Positions 10,200 to 22,599 are shown, counted from the first letter of the stretch. The stretch is 64,000 bases of DNA from Mangifera indica (GCF_011075055.1 NC_058145.1:5179228-5243227); one strand, 5' to 3'. The notes: a model not told the origin generated them from the sequence alone. A program made the numbers and translations.

Positions 10200-12487
10200 A
10201 CCTTGTTACGATGATGACATGTGTGCAAAGAATCTATGATAGTTGAAAATTTCAACACGTATATATCCGCTTCGTAAGGTCCACCACACCATCATATTGG
10301 TCACTACCCAAAACCTCGTATCGTTGAGATATAACATGGTGCACCTCCAAGTTCAAAGACTTTCACACACACTTGGCAATCTTCTCCTCTGCCCAAAGTG
10401 TTATCGAGTTGGTACAAGCATCTGCCACCTATATAAATATCAATACATATGGTGAGCAATAATTAAGTATAAGTATACATAAACATATTGATAACATGTT
10501 ATATCATTGAATATGTAATTACTTGCATGATTTCTCATTTTATAAACCATCGTTGTAATGTACCTTTGATGAACTTGACAAGCATAATAATAGGCAAACC
10601 CAAACGTGTCTGACAAGTACATTGAATGACTCGATGATATTGGTAGCCATTATATTATACTATAGCTTGGGAAATATGTGCTTGCCCATCGATCATAACC
10701 CACCTCACCTAGGTATGCTACTACATTAGGGTGCCTACGGGACAATGTGTTCATTATCTCTTGAAATTCATACTTTGTATATGTTTTAGCTGTTTTCCAA
10801 TACATCCACGTGACTTTTGTGTTCTTGTACTTAGATTGCATGTTATAATAAAGGTGATGATAATAACATTCATGGTGCACATTTGGGAAGACTTCAGCCA
10901 TGGTAAAAAAAAAAAAAAACTAACATGTTGATATGAAATTATTACCAAATGAGGTATCTCACCAAAAAAAATCCTTCAACTTTGTTAAAAACCAACATCA
11001 CGTGTTATGATCTTCTCGAGGGCCAATATCAGCCAATAGGTATATTTGATTATTACTATCTAATGTAACAACGATAAATAATTAACCTAGATATCCACTT
11101 TTTAAAAAAGTAACGTAAAGATAAACTACTGGGCAAATATGTTGTTGGAATGCATAGATACTGCAACCCAGTACCATGTAAATGTACTTAAATCGTTTCT
11201 ACTCATCTGTTAGCATATGTGTCACAGTCTCCAGATTACAATGTACTAAATTGTAATAATATTCTGATAGTAACATAAATGACTCTTTTGATGTACCTCT
11301 CAATGCTTAAAGTGTCTAATTTCTCGCCTTGCATGCTTGTTTATATGATATATGAATTTTATACTAGTCAACAATATCCACAATGATTTCCTTATGCCAA
11401 TACACATGATCAACCAATATAAATCTTATCCTCAAAATTTTGCCTAAAGCTCGAGCTTCAACTTACCTATAATGTGGTATTATCTGATCTTTAGTACATG
11501 TATGTTAGCTATTGAAATGACATAGTTCAAAGCTATCATTGTCTCCCACCATGTTTGCTCGTGCATGCCAATTACATTACTCATGACAACATTTAATCTC
11601 TCATCTGATTATGTTTGACTTATGCACTTTAAACTGATATCCCTTCTTAAGAGCATCTTGGGTTGTTATATCAATGACTTGTTGTTTACATAGGAATAAT
11701 GTATCAATTTTTGGAGAATCACCATTTCTTTGCACTCCTCAGCTTATGGATGCGCATGTCGATATGGATGGCTAGTCAAGAAATTTGGATAACCAATTAA
11801 ATGTGTCAACACAAACATTCTCGACATTAGGATTTACATGTTGGATACTATTTGTACGTCCACTATCATAATTAACATGTGTTTTCTCCTTGAACTATAG
11901 TTTCTCAAAAGGAATATCATGCATAACCTCCTTATCAAATTCACTCCAATGTTGAAATTTCTCTTTGCTGCCATGAACAAATTTTTCTACACTATACAAT
12001 ACATCAACTTGAACATCATTTGAATATGTAAAGTTTTCCTCATAAAATTCTTGTTTTGGATTGATCCCGATATTTTGAACATTTCTTAAACTAATCTCAA
12101 GATCTTATTGATAACTACTCAGCTCACATTCTTGTAAACCTTCATTTGTCTATTGAACCTCATAACCATCATCATTAAGTGTAGTTTTTATAAAAACTAG
12201 AACACATTCTTTAAAAAGATTAGATAAACCATTAAAAACCCTAACATTTTCATCATTAAGATTTCAATAGGGATGTCGTTATTAAGATGTCTTAATCTCA
12301 TGCTTATTTGAATGTTGTTTACTCTTCGATCTATATTACACTTTTTGCTTATCATTTGGATTGACCCCTCAAATTTCACGTGTTCTGGAATTTTAATCAA
12401 TTTTCTATTACCTTCAATATATTTTACTACGTTGTCATTCATTTCTATCCAACCCCCCACCCTCCCCCCAATATCTAAATGAAACAT
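10200..12487 (-). pseudogene. Mutator-like (MuDR) transposase, broken
   Basis: On the - strand the family's parts follow in order. At 12487-12197 is an N-terminal MULE domain (GGWIEMNDNVVKYIEG, then ending in NNDIPIEI). At about 11670-11530 is a zinc-binding region with CCHE..CNWHARANMVG. At about 11200-10980 is the transposase core (PVVYLYVTFLKSGYLG, then LDSNNQIYLLADIGPRED). At 10901-10650 is VFPNVHHECYYHHLYYN. At 10650-10590 is MATNIIESFN in a shifted frame. At about 10340-10200 is a SWIM-type finger (VVDLTKRIYTC, then LCTHVI). Stops interrupt the middle, a frameshift lies near 10650, and the first Asp of the catalytic triad seems replaced by Tyr. It would have bound and cut the element ends in the nucleus; this copy is inactive. 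Confidence 0.82.
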
Positions 12488-13207
12488 ATCCTATCATTTA
12501 GATCAATTCTACAATGACCAATATTGATAATCAAATTTATTTTAAAATAACATAAGATAATGTACAAATATAATCAATATAAATAATATGACTAAAAATA
12601 CTATTTAAATATTTGAATTACATTATTTTAAGATGTTTAAGTTTCATGATTTTATTTTTATTGCACGATTACACCTATTCTATAATTCTATTACATATTA
12701 TAAATGTTAATATACTCTAAATAATTTGATACTAATTTTATAAAATATCACTTTACCCCTATACATCAAATATCATTTTATCCCCAAATATTATCTAATG
12801 TCTCTAACACCCTCATTATAAAATATCATTTCTCCCTTTATTATTATAATCACAAAATACCCCATATATTTTTCTACCATTTTAATTTTTAGACACAATT
12901 TTACTTATTATATAAGATACCATATATAATTGCATTATTAATAAAAGTAATAACGATTAGAGTTATAGTACGTATAAATATCTTGATATCATAAACTTTT
13001 TTTCATCTCGTTCAAAATCATGATCATGAACCTTTTTTCTCTCTCTTGAAGTCTTTCTTGAATAATGATTAAAATTGTATATGTTAAAACATTATAAGGT
13101 TATGATTTCTATAAAATAAAAGAAGGGTAATTTTGATATTTTTTGGGATATTTAAGGCAATTTCGTTTAACTCCTTGAAAATTTGGATATTTTCGTTTAA
13201 GCCACAA

Positions 13208-13265
13208 AATTATGGGCAATTTTGTGTTGTGACCCATGAAATACGGGCAATTTAATTAATATCCC
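13208..13265 (-). repeat. Right terminal inverted repeat of the MULE
   Basis: Read on the - strand from 13265 it begins GGGATATTAATTAAATTGCC and carries ATGGGTCA at the same distance as the left end. The nine bases beyond it (13266-13274) are the right copy of the imperfect target duplication. Confidence 0.8.
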
Positions 13266-13274
13266 ATATCATAA

Positions 13275-13799
13275 TGATGGGGTTTGCAAGTGTGTGTGTG
13301 TGTATGCACTTATTTCTCATAGCAAAATATATAACATATGTGTGTTTTTCTTTCTGGCAGAAGAAATGAGTGATGTGCTATATGTATATTATTGAAACAT
13401 GGTTTTTGCAAGTAGCACACATATTATTTGTGTGCCTTGAATTACCCTAGCCGCCTGGGTGAAGAAAAGCATTGTCATGCTTTTCATTCAAATTAAATAA
13501 ATCATACTCAAGTTCTAGTAGCCTTTGAGCATGATTTTAGCCTTTAATTTAGTCTTGTTTTGTGTGGACACCGAGGTTCACATCTACTTTGGGTCTTAAG
13601 AGTGACTTCACAATCAATCTAAATTAATGGAAGTCAAAAGAGCCACCTACACATGTGTGTTCTATAAATGCTTTAGGCATGTTAATAACATGTTTATAAA
13701 TTAATTATCCTACAAGGCCGATCTAGAAGGGGTTTTTGTGATATATTTGTTTATTAATTAATTTTAAACATTATTCTGTTGCCCAAAAGCTACAAATTC
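13275..13799. other. Spacer without a recognisable gene
   Basis: A short GT-rich run (about 13289-13303) and AT-rich DNA. No open frame or repeat family could be named. It may include upstream parts of the copia remnant that follows, but no LTR was recognised. Confidence 0.4.
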
Positions 13800-15287
13800 C
13801 CTATAGGAGGAAATAAATGATTTGGAAAAAAAACTAGACTTAGGAGGTAATTACTAGACCAAAAGGGAAAACAACAGTTGATTGTAAATAGATATATATT
13901 TTGAAATTCAGAGTTGATGGGTCTCTTTAGAGGTATAAGGTGAGGTTGATTGCAAAGGGTTATAACCAAACATACAGAGTCGACTATCAAGAAACTTTTG
14001 CTCCTATAAAAAAAATGAATACAGTTAGAATTCTTGTCTCTTACAGTGCTATTTGAATAGGATCTTCAACAATTTAATGTGAAGAATCATTCCTTCACGG
14101 GGACGAGGAGGAAGAAGTGTTTATGGAATTGCCATTAGGATTTGATGCAAAATTTGGTCCTTACAAGGTTTGTAAACTAAATAAGGCCTTTTAAGGATTA
14201 AAACAATCACTAAGAGTTTGGTTTGGAAGGTGTACTAAAGTAATGTTGAGGACTGGATATAAGCAAAGTCATGGTGACCATACCTTTTGGAAGGTTTACT
14301 ATAGCAATGTTGAGAATTGGATATAAGTAAAGTCAGAGTGATCATACCCTTTTTATTAAGCATTCGAGTAATTGGAGGATTACCATTTTGCTAGTGAATG
14401 TTGATGATATAATCATTGCAAGAGATGATGTTAAAGAAAAGAAAAGGTTACATGATCAATTAGCCCAAGAATCTGAGATAAAAGAGCTTAAAAGACTTAA
14501 ATATTTTCTTCGAATTAAAGTTGCATATTCCAAGCAAGGAATATTAATGTCACAAAGGAAATATATCTTTGATCTCTTTAAGGACACTAGAATGATTAAC
14601 TGTAAGGTTTCTTGTACTCCTATAGATTTGAATAACAAAATTGGTGCAAATAGAGAAAGTGGTGTAGTTGACAAAGAGCGGTACTAATGGTTGGTTGGAA
14701 GATTAATTTATCTCTCCCACATTAAACTAGACATTATAAGTGTTGTAAGTCAGTTTATGCATAAGGTAAACGAAGAACTTTTACAAGCGGTGCAAAGAAT
14801 TCTCCAATGCCTGAAGGCTACTTTTGGAAGGGGTATTTTATTTAAAAAGGGAGAAGAATTAACAATTGAAGCCTATAGTGATGCAAATTATACTGGATCT
14901 ATGGTGACTAGAAGATCTACGATAGGTTATTGTGCATTTATAATAGGTAACCTAGTCACTTAGAGGAGTAAGAAACAAATTGTTATCGCTAGATCAAGTC
15001 TTAAAGCTTAATTCAGAAAGAAGTAGATCAATGAGGTTGTATTGTGACAACAAATCTATAATTAGCATAGCCCATAATTCATTCCAGCATAATCAAACCA
15101 AACGTATTGAAATCGATAAATACTTCATAAAGGAGAAGTTCGACAATTGATTGATAACCACTTCTTTTGTCTTCTCAAGCAACCAGTTGGCTGATATCTT
15201 AACTAAATGTCTTCCCACTGGAAGATTTTAGCAAATAACAAATAAGCTAGGGTTGGAGGATATTCATTTACCATCTTGAGAGAGAGT
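13800..15287 (+). pseudogene. Ty1/copia pol remnant (reverse transcriptase and RNase H)
   Basis: The + strand contains, in order: a reverse transcriptase start (VRLIAKGYNQTYRVDYQETF near 13950); the fingers/palm region near 14080-14210 (FMELPLGFD, KVCKLNKAF); the VDDIII equivalent of the YVDD motif near 14400; and RNase H (EAYSDANYTGS near 14870, later LADILTKCLP near 15195). The order is that of copia polyproteins; gag, protease and integrase are absent. Stop codons at about 14685 and 14961 and others, plus frameshifts, make it nonfunctional. It ends at a GAGAGAGTGTTAG junction, typical of polypurine tract followed by LTR. Confidence 0.85.
14220..14350 (+). repeat. Local duplication inside the copia remnant
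   Basis: The segment beginning TTTGGAAGGTGTACTAAAGT recurs about 66 bases later as TTTGGAAGGTTTACTATAGC, and both continue through GGATATAAG..AAAGTCA to a CATACC end. The duplicated block lies between the two halves of the reverse transcriptase and would by itself disturb that domain. Confidence 0.75.
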
Positions 15288-15530
15288 GTTAGAGATTCAT
15301 GAAATTGCTCTTATTAAATCTCTAAAATCTCTCCTTTTAATTTTGATGTAAATCTATGTATATCTTGGAATGATTTGTTAGTTGATTTTTTTTTTATTTG
15401 ATAGATTCTTTCTTTCTTAAGAGTTGACTTCCAGATATGATCCTTAATTGGGATCTTCCTTTGTTATATAAATACTGCAAAAGTTTTCCCGGATAAGATG
15501 AATGAAATCACCATTTCTTTCAAAACTTGT
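15288..15530 (+). repeat. Probable 3' LTR of the copia remnant
   Basis: Starts TGTTAGAGATTCATGAAATT directly after a purine-rich tract, includes TATATAAATACTGC and ends in a region with GAATGAAATCACCATTTCTT, resembling the R/U5 part of copia LTRs. No 5' partner was found, so the right edge is approximate. Confidence 0.55.
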
Positions 15531-16733
15531 TGAAATTTAGTGATCTGTAATGGCAAGAAACAAAAGGTACATGGCATGTCTCGGGCTATGATTTTCTCAC
15601 CAATGCAGGTTGGTTTATGATAATCGACCACCTCTAAGTTGATAATTGGAGTAGTTCGTGTCAACCATGAAAAACAGGAGATAGTGCAACATTTTTAAAA
15701 AATGTGTGTGTGAGAGAAAGAAAGACTCAGAATTATGTACTGATTCTAAAAGAATACAAGTTTTATAGACTAGCAATAAAAACAAAAAGAAAAAAAAAAT
15801 CAACGTTCAAGGTACTTTTAAATCGCTAGCGTACACCATATACTTATCTGGGTAAAAGTAATGACATTCAAGCTATCTTTTTCATTAAAACTAATATATA
15901 ACCGAACGGTTTATAGTGTTTCTTTGTATAGTGTCAAAACAATATAACTGCAATAAGAGATAAGAGAATTATATTTTCTTCCCCTATATTTCCATCAAAA
16001 ACTAACTAAAGGAAAAATACGTTAATACATTCAAAAGCAACAGAAGTAACATGGAAAACAGTACTATCGCAGACAGGGCTTGCAGTCCAGTTGAATGTAT
16101 ACTTCTTACCCCTTCATCCTCCCCATCTTCTTGAGCTAACTGACAGAGTTATGGAATGAAGCCTTATAATTTAAACATGTAAGTCCTATCTTTCTACCAC
16201 ATTCAATGCAATGAAACAAAGTCAATGTACAATCACTTGCCTGCCGCTCTAAAACTAAGTTACACTGAAAGAGGGTATCAATAAAACATTTCACGCTTAA
16301 CATATTAAAAACAGAAAATACACTTGCCTAACTGTTTACAAGGTCATAAAGAATAAGACATCCTACAATCTGTACCCCATCCTGTGGTGTTTGATCCAAA
16401 AGAGTTTAGATAATACTTAGTAAACTACTAGTAAAAAGAGACATGTGCATATCAAGTTTTACAATTATATATAATATGGAAATTGTAACACATGCATAAT
16501 TTTATTTTTTACTCCACTTAAGAAAAGGAAGCTATAAGTGGAGATAAAGCAACACTTAATATTCAACACATTAATTGGAAGTTGTAGTTTCAAACTCCTT
16601 ATTGTTAACTTAACATCACCATATAACTAGTAATTAAAATTTAAAAGGAATTACTGATACAAGACAAGCAACAGATTAACCATTTTAATGGATGCATTTT
16701 TACATGTATTTATATGTACTTAAGACTTCAAAG
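15531..16733. other. Non-coding flank of the full-length copia insertion
   Basis: About 1.2 kb of AT-rich DNA without a convincing gene. Short open frames on the - strand (about 15464-15803) are not recognisable. Together with 21368-22594 it forms the site into which the next element inserted. Confidence 0.4.
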
Positions 16734-16738
16734 GCCTA

Positions 16739-17049
16739 TGTTTGTGCTGTGCTTCAGTAGCTGTTGACAGTTGTTGAAGTGGCAGATTTTGATTTGGACT
16801 AAGTCAAGGCTGCACATATTTGTTTATGTTAATTTGTTCTATTTTTCTAGTGTTTGTTAACAGCAGCAACAAGTTAGGAGGATCAGTGACTTAATGTGCT
16901 GCATATTTTTAGTTCTTTTCTGTTTTTAGTTGATCTATTTAAGTAGTGTAATCATTTTAATAAAATACACTTAGCAGCCTATTTTTGTTCTCCGTAACTT
17001 CTATTTTCTGCAGAATAAACTTCTGTAATTTTAATTAAACAAACCAACA
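16739..17049 (+). repeat. 5' LTR of the copia element
   Basis: 311 bases starting TGTTTGTG and ending CAACA. It includes an AATAAAATACACT segment that could serve as a polyadenylation signal region. The left flank GCCTA is the target duplication. Confidence 0.93.
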
Positions 17050-17052
17050 AAT

Positions 17053-17064
17053 TGGTATCAGAGC
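17053..17064 (+). other. Primer-binding site (initiator tRNA-Met type)
   Basis: TGGTATCAGAGC lies three bases after the 5' LTR. This is the usual plant copia primer site, complementary to the 3' end of initiator methionine tRNA. Confidence 0.9.
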
Positions 17065-17146
17065 TTTCTTCTTATGAGACTTGTGAGTATTTCCAAGTGC
17101 TTCCCATTAAAAGACCTAACCAACTTTATAGCAAGTCTGTCAAACA

Positions 17147-18127
17147 ATGAATTCAGACTCACCATTTACAGCAGTTGCATCAACTGTATTTGATGGAGAA
17201 AATTATCAAGTTTGGGCAGTTAGAATAGAGGCCTACTTGGATACAAGTGATCTTTGGGAGGCTATTGAAGAGGATTACGAGATTCCTCCATTGCCAAACA
17301 ATCCAACACTTGCTCAAATCAAGCTTCACAAAGAAAGAAGGCAAAAAAAGTCAAAGGCAAAATCATGCTTGTTTTCTACTGTCTCACCAACAATCTTTAC
17401 CAGGATTATGACCTTAAAAACAGCCAAAGAAATTTGGGACTTCCTCAAGAAAGAGTATGAAGGCAATGAGAAAGTCAAAGGGATGCGAGTGATGAATTTG
17501 ATTAGGGAATTTGAGATATAGAGGATGAAATAGTCAGAAACAATCAAGGAGTATGCTAACAGGCTCCTCAGCATTGTTAATTGGGTAAGATTGTTGAATT
17601 CTGATATGCCTGACAGTAGGATTGTATAAAAAATCCTTGTTATAGTGCCTAAAAAATTTGAGGCAACAATTTCCTCATTGGAAAACTCTAAAGATTTGTC
17701 AAGTATTACTTTGGCAGAATTATTGAATGCATTGCAGGCACAAGAACAAAGAAGACTCATGAGGCAAAAAGGCGAAATTGAAGGTGCCCTTCAAGCTAAG
17801 CTCCAAAACAAAGGAAAAATAAAGAAAGGAAAAAAAAAGAATGCTGATGCAAATGAGGCTGTTGCTAATGACAACAACAGTAATAGTGGCAACAAGAAGA
17901 AAAATTACCCTCCTTGTCATCACTGTGGCAAGAAAGGGCATCCTCATTTCAAATATTGGAGAAGGCCAAATGTGAAGTGTAGTAAATGCAACAAAATGGG
18001 AAATCATGAGAAAATCTGCAAGAGCAACTCTCATCAGCAAAATGAATCTCAAGTTGCAGACCAATGGGATGAGGAGGAGCAACTCTTTGTAGCCATATGT
18101 TTTGCTAGTTGTAGCTTAAGTGAAAAT
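17147..18127 (+). pseudogene. copia gag, interrupted
   Basis: Begins with an ATG (MNSDSPFTAV) and has the plant copia gag pattern: FDGENYQVWAVRIEAYL near residues 15-31, then an AKEIWDFLKKEYEG segment and a zinc-knuckle region. The protein would package element RNA into cytoplasmic particles. A stop ends the first frame at 17521 and more stops follow before coding resumes near 17645. The first knuckle reads CHHCGKKGHPHFKYW, with Tyr where the last Cys of CCHC belongs; a second knuckle, CSKCNKMGNHEKIC, keeps its ligands with slightly different spacing. Confidence 0.85.
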
Positions 18128-19380
18128 TAGCTCATTGACAGTGGGTGTACCAACCACATGACCTATGATCAACAACTTTTTAAGGAGCTTGACAGATCTG
18201 AAGTGTCAAGAGTTAAAATTGGCAATGGTGAGCAAATTATAGTCAAAGGAAAGGGAATAGTAGCCATTGAAACTTGCACAGGTACAAAGATGATTTCTGA
18301 TGTTTTATTTGTTCCTGATATTGATCAAAATTTGCTAAGTGTTAGATAGTTGCTTGAGAAAGGTTTCAAAGTAATTTTTGAAGATAGGCATTGTCTGATC
18401 AAAGATTCAAGTGACCAGGTGATGTTTAGAATCAAAATGAGAGGCAAGTGTTTTTCTTTTGACCCAATAGAGGATGAACAAGCAGCCTATCCTATTTCAG
18501 TAAGTAGTGTAGAAACCTGGCACAAGAGGCTAGGCCATTTTCATCATGCTGTTGTGCTATATATGCAAAGGAAAGAGCTAGTTCGAGGTTTACCTCACAT
18601 GGAGACTGAACTACCAAGTTGCACAACTTGTCAATATGGCAAGCAAGCTAGACTTTCCTTCAAACAGTCAGCCTGGAGAGTAACTAAAAAGCTGCAACTG
18701 ATCCATACAGATCTAACTGGACCTCAGAGGACTCTTTCACTCAAAAGGAGTAAATATTACATTATTTTTATAGACGATTTCACCAGAATGTGCTGGATTT
18801 ATTTCCTCAGGTTCAAGTCAGAGGTTGCTGGTGTGTTTTGGAGGTTCAAGGCATGGATTGAGAACCAAAGTGGTTGTAGAATTCAAGTCTTGAGATCAGA
18901 CAATGGCAAAGAATACACATCGAAACAATTCAATATGTTTTGTGAAGAGGCTGGCAATGAGCACCAACTTATTGCCCTTCATACTCCATAACAAAACGGA
19001 GTGAGTGAAAGGAAGAACAAAACCATAATGGAGATGGCAAGATGTATGCTACATGAAAAAGGGCTACCTAAAACTTTTTGGGCAGAAGCTGCGAATACTA
19101 CTATGTTTCTATTGAATAGACTTCCCACTAAGGGTGTAAAAGGGAAGACAACATTTGAGGCATGGTATGGATTTAAACCATCTATACTAAATCTTAAAAT
19201 TTTTGGTTGTATTTGTTTTGCACATGTTCCTCAGATGAAAAGGGACAAGCTTGATAGAAGGGCAGAGCCAGACATTTTTATTGGCTATAGTGATTTCTCT
19301 AAAGCTTACAGAATCTTTCAACCTCAAACAGGGAAGATTTTGATAAGTAGAGATGTTCATTTTGTGGAGCATCAATAGTG
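18128..19380 (+). pseudogene. copia protease and integrase, interrupted
   Basis: Right after a stop at 18128-18130 comes LIDSGCTNHM, the aspartic protease active site (DSG), which would cut the polyprotein. A stop at 18347-18349 follows. The integrase part has the HHCC zinc region (HKRLGH, CTTCQYGK) and all three acidic residues (IHTDL, RSDNGKEY, SERKN). A stop near 18990 lies just before QNGVSERKN, and another at 19378 ends the frame. Integrase would insert the DNA copy into chromosomes. Each stop can be explained by a single base change, indicating fairly recent decay. Confidence 0.88.
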
Positions 19381-19549
19381 GCACTGGGAAACTGAAAAAG
19401 GAAATCAAAATATCAACATCCTACTGAATCATGGAGAGAAGGTTGATGAGCCATCTGTTAGAGGTATTAGACCACTTTCTGATATTTATCAGAGATATAG
19501 TGTTGCTATTCTTGAGCCTACAGGATTTGAGGAAGCTAAAAAGGATCCA

Positions 19550-21039
19550 AATGGATAGATACAATGAAGGAGGAGCTAAATATGATTGAGAAGAACCAAA
19601 CTTGGGAGTTGGTTGAGAGGTCTGAGAATAGGAAGATCATTGGTGTTAAATGGGTGTTCAGAACAAAATTTAATGCTGATGGCTCTATCAACAAACACAA
19701 AGCTAGACTTGTGGTGAAGGGTTTTGCTCAAGTGTTTGATGTTGATTTCTTAGAAACATTTGCTCTAGTTGCTAGATTGGACACCATCAGAATGCTACTA
19801 GCATTAGCTGCTCAAAATGGATGGAAAGTGGTTCAGCTTGATGTCAAATCTGCTTTTCTCAATGGTTATCTGCAGGAGGAGATTTATGTTGAGCAACCTG
19901 AAGGTTTTATAGTGAAAGGGCAGGAAAACAAAGTTTTTTTTACTCAAGAAAGCTTTATATGGTTTAAAGCAAGCTCTAAAGGCTTGGTACAATAGAATTA
20001 ATGAGCACTTACTGAACTTAGGCTTTGTAAAAAGTCTAAGTGAGTCTACTCTCTATGTTAAATTTCATAAAACTGATATAATGATTGTTTCTCTATATAT
20101 AGATGATCTCTTGGTAACAGGAAATGATGCTGTGCTCATTGAACTATTCAAGAAAGAGATGATGAAAGTATTTGAAATGACAAACCTAGGAGAAATGACA
20201 TATTTTCTTAGCATGAAGATTAAACAAAATCAGCAAGGTGTATTCATCTGTCAAAAGAAATATGCTAAAGAGATTTTAAAGAAGTTTCTGATAAAAGATT
20301 GCAAACCAATAAGCACTCCTATAAATTAGAAAGAAAAACTCAGCAAAAAAGATGGTGCCGAGAAGGTAACAGAGCTTATTTACAGAAGCCTAATTGGGTG
20401 CCTAATGTATCTCATAACAACAGGCTTGACATTTTGTATACTGTGAGTGTCTTATCAAGATTTATGCACTGTGTAAGTGAAGTGCATCTCAAAGCAGCCA
20501 ATCATGTTTTAAGATATGTCAAAAGGACTCTAGATTATGGAGTTAAGTTTTATTATGATCGAAATTTTCATTTTCATGGCTATTCTGATAGTGATTGGGG
20601 AGGGTCTATTGATGACATGAAGAGTACCTCAGGGTACTGTTTCAGTTTTGGCTCAGGTGTGTTCTCTTGGTGTTCTAAGAAGCAAGAGATTATTGCTCAA
20701 TCAATAGCCGAGACAGAGTTCATTACTGCTACAACTACTATAAATCAAGCCTTATGGCTTAGGAAGATTTTAGCTGACTTACATATGAAGCAAAAAGAGA
20801 GCACAAAGGTGTTTATTGATAATCAGACAACCATCGCAATCTCCAATAATCCAGTATTCCATAGGAAGACTAAACATTTCAACATTAAGTTGTATTTTTT
20901 AAGAGAAGTACAGAAAAATGAAGAAGTATGTTTGTTGTACTACAAGACAGAAAATCAGCTTGCTGATATTTTTACGAAGGCACTTCCTGAAAGCAAATTT
21001 GAGTCTCTGAGAATGAAACTTGGAGTATGCAGCTACTAA
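19550..21039 (+). pseudogene. copia reverse transcriptase and RNase H, frameshifted
   Basis: Reverse transcriptase is shown by [33 protein letters not shown] and the catalytic YIDDLLVTG (near 20096). RNase H follows with YSDSDWGG (near 20580), AETEF and DNQTTIAISN, ending with LADIFTKALP and a stop at 21037-21039, just before the 3' LTR. The frame shifts near 19930, in a run of T, and again near 20420, so no full enzyme can be made. The order integrase, reverse transcriptase, RNase H identifies Ty1/copia rather than Ty3/gypsy. Confidence 0.9.
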
Positions 21040-21051
21040 TGCAAGGATGTG

Positions 21052-21362
21052 TGTTTGTGCTGTGCCTTAATAGCTGTTGACAGTTGTTGAAGTGGCAGGT
21101 TTTGATTTGGACTAAGTTAAGGCTGCACATATTTGTTTCTGTTAATTTGTTCTATTTTTCTGGTGTTTGTTAACAACAACAGCAAGTTAGGAGGATCAGT
21201 GACTTAATATGCTGCATATTTTTAGTTCTTTTCTATTTTTAGTTGATCTATTTAAGCAGTGTAATCATTTTAATAAAATACACTGAGCAGCCTATTTTTG
21301 TTCTCCGTAACTTCTATTTTCTGTAGAATAAACTTTTGCAATTTTAATTAAACAGACCAACA
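21052..21362 (+). repeat. 3' LTR of the copia element
   Basis: 311 bases, same ends as the 5' LTR, preceded by a purine-rich GCAAGGATG and followed by the right target duplication GCCTA. Confidence 0.93.
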
Positions 21363-21367
21363 GCCTA

Positions 21368-22594
21368 AAATATTTCATCAAAATTAGAATTGATGAAAAG
21401 GAAAAAAACAAAAAAGCTCATGACATAATACATCTCCGAATAATCTGTAAAAGTAAATAATGAAATGCAACATTTCACATGAGATAAAAAACATAGGGAC
21501 AACAGAAGAAAGAACTTGCGTTGCTCTTTACAAGAGATCAACAACTTTATGTAAATGCACATGACAATTTTTGCAGTTTGGAAGTTCTTATTTCTCAATT
21601 TCTTGTAACACCTTTGCTCAAGTGAGGTCTTCATTTGATCACAAAATTTCCAATTTTAATTGAGAGACCAATAACTCTAACTGATAATCAGTATGATCAA
21701 AGGTAGCCTGCTAACAGTAAAACATAAGAACAACATAAAGTTGAAAAAACTAAACCATTACAGTCATGCCTGTAGAGAAGATCTGAAATATGACTAGGTC
21801 CAACTGAAATTGTACTTATAACCATTCTAAATATAAGATTCAGGTTACTTAAAAGGCACTTGATAACACATTGATAGAAATGAAAAGGAAAAAAAAAAGG
21901 AAGAAGATAAATGCAAAGATAAGCAAAAGAATCAACATTAGAATGGGCCAGATAATTTCCTTACTTATCACGAAAATGATAACAGATATTTTAAGGTTGT
22001 CCTTTTTGACCTCTGAAGGTACCTCAACATTCTTTTTTTTTAAAAAATTTTTTTGTGATTATTTATCTTGGAATCCTTTCGAATTGTGCCTTTCAAATCT
22101 GTAGAACAAAAGTAAAAAACTTATAGTGGACTTCATGGCATTCTAGAGCTCAACCTTAACTACTCAACATTATAGTTGGTAGAATCACAAACTAAACACC
22201 AAAAGAATTTGTAAAGATCTTGTACTTTTAGTTGTTGATCTTCACCAAAATATTAATCACATTGTGTTTGGCAATGATCACATTAAAAAAATTAGCACAT
22301 GAATAACAAATATAAATTATGAATTATCTAAAGATCAGTCTACTAAGTATCATAACGGTTATTGTCCAATAGTTTTATTCAATTATACCATAAGTTTTAA
22401 ATTTCAAGTCAACTTAAGCATAGTTGAAAATAATATATAATAATGCCATTGAAGGATTCTAGAATTATAGTAGACATGAGTCTCTTCAGTATATTTTACT
22501 AGAAAAATTATAAAAATAGGGGTAATAAAAAGAGGTGACATCCCCTAATCAACTATAAGTGTGAAAAAATTATCTGAACATTTATTGTAAACTG
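21368..22594. other. Non-coding spacer between copia elements
   Basis: AT-rich DNA without a recognisable gene, RNA gene or repeat. Short open frames at 21365-21634 (-) and 21871-22104 (+) are low-complexity. Confidence 0.4.
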
Positions 22595-22599
22595 TAACC

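Larger units (their letters stand above)
4678..13265. mobile_element. Mutator-like element (MULE) with transposase and Ulp1-type genes, inactive
   Basis: An 8.6-kb element is bounded by inverted ends that start GGGAAATTAATTAATTTGCC on the left and, reverse-complemented, GGGATATTAATTAAATTGCC on the right; both continue with an ATGGGTCA motif. The 9 bases outside are ATATTACAA (4669-4677) and ATATCATAA (13266-13274), 7 of 9 identical, as expected for an aged Mutator target duplication. Inside are a - strand transposase pseudogene near the right end and a + strand DUF1985/Ulp1-like gene near the left end, converging around 9.5-10.2 kb. MULEs carrying Ulp1-like peptidase genes (such as the Kaonashi type) are known in plants. 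Stops and a frameshift in the transposase show that this copy cannot move itself. Confidence 0.85.
16739..21362 (+). mobile_element. Full-length Ty1/copia retrotransposon, defective
   Basis: A 4.6-kb element with two 311-bp LTRs, both starting TGTTTGTGCTGTGC and ending CCAACA. It is flanked by the exact 5-bp target duplication GCCTA (16734-16738 and 21363-21367). Order is LTR, primer-binding site, gag, protease, integrase, reverse transcriptase, RNase H, LTR, as in Ty1/copia. By hand count the LTRs differ at about 18 of 311 positions, mostly transitions. Several stops and at least two frameshifts interrupt the single polyprotein frame, so it could move only with help. Confidence 0.95.

Noticed and set aside
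17147..21039. Copia element as an intact autonomous element
   Set aside because: Stops in gag, before protease and in integrase, and frameshifts in reverse transcriptase and before RNase H.
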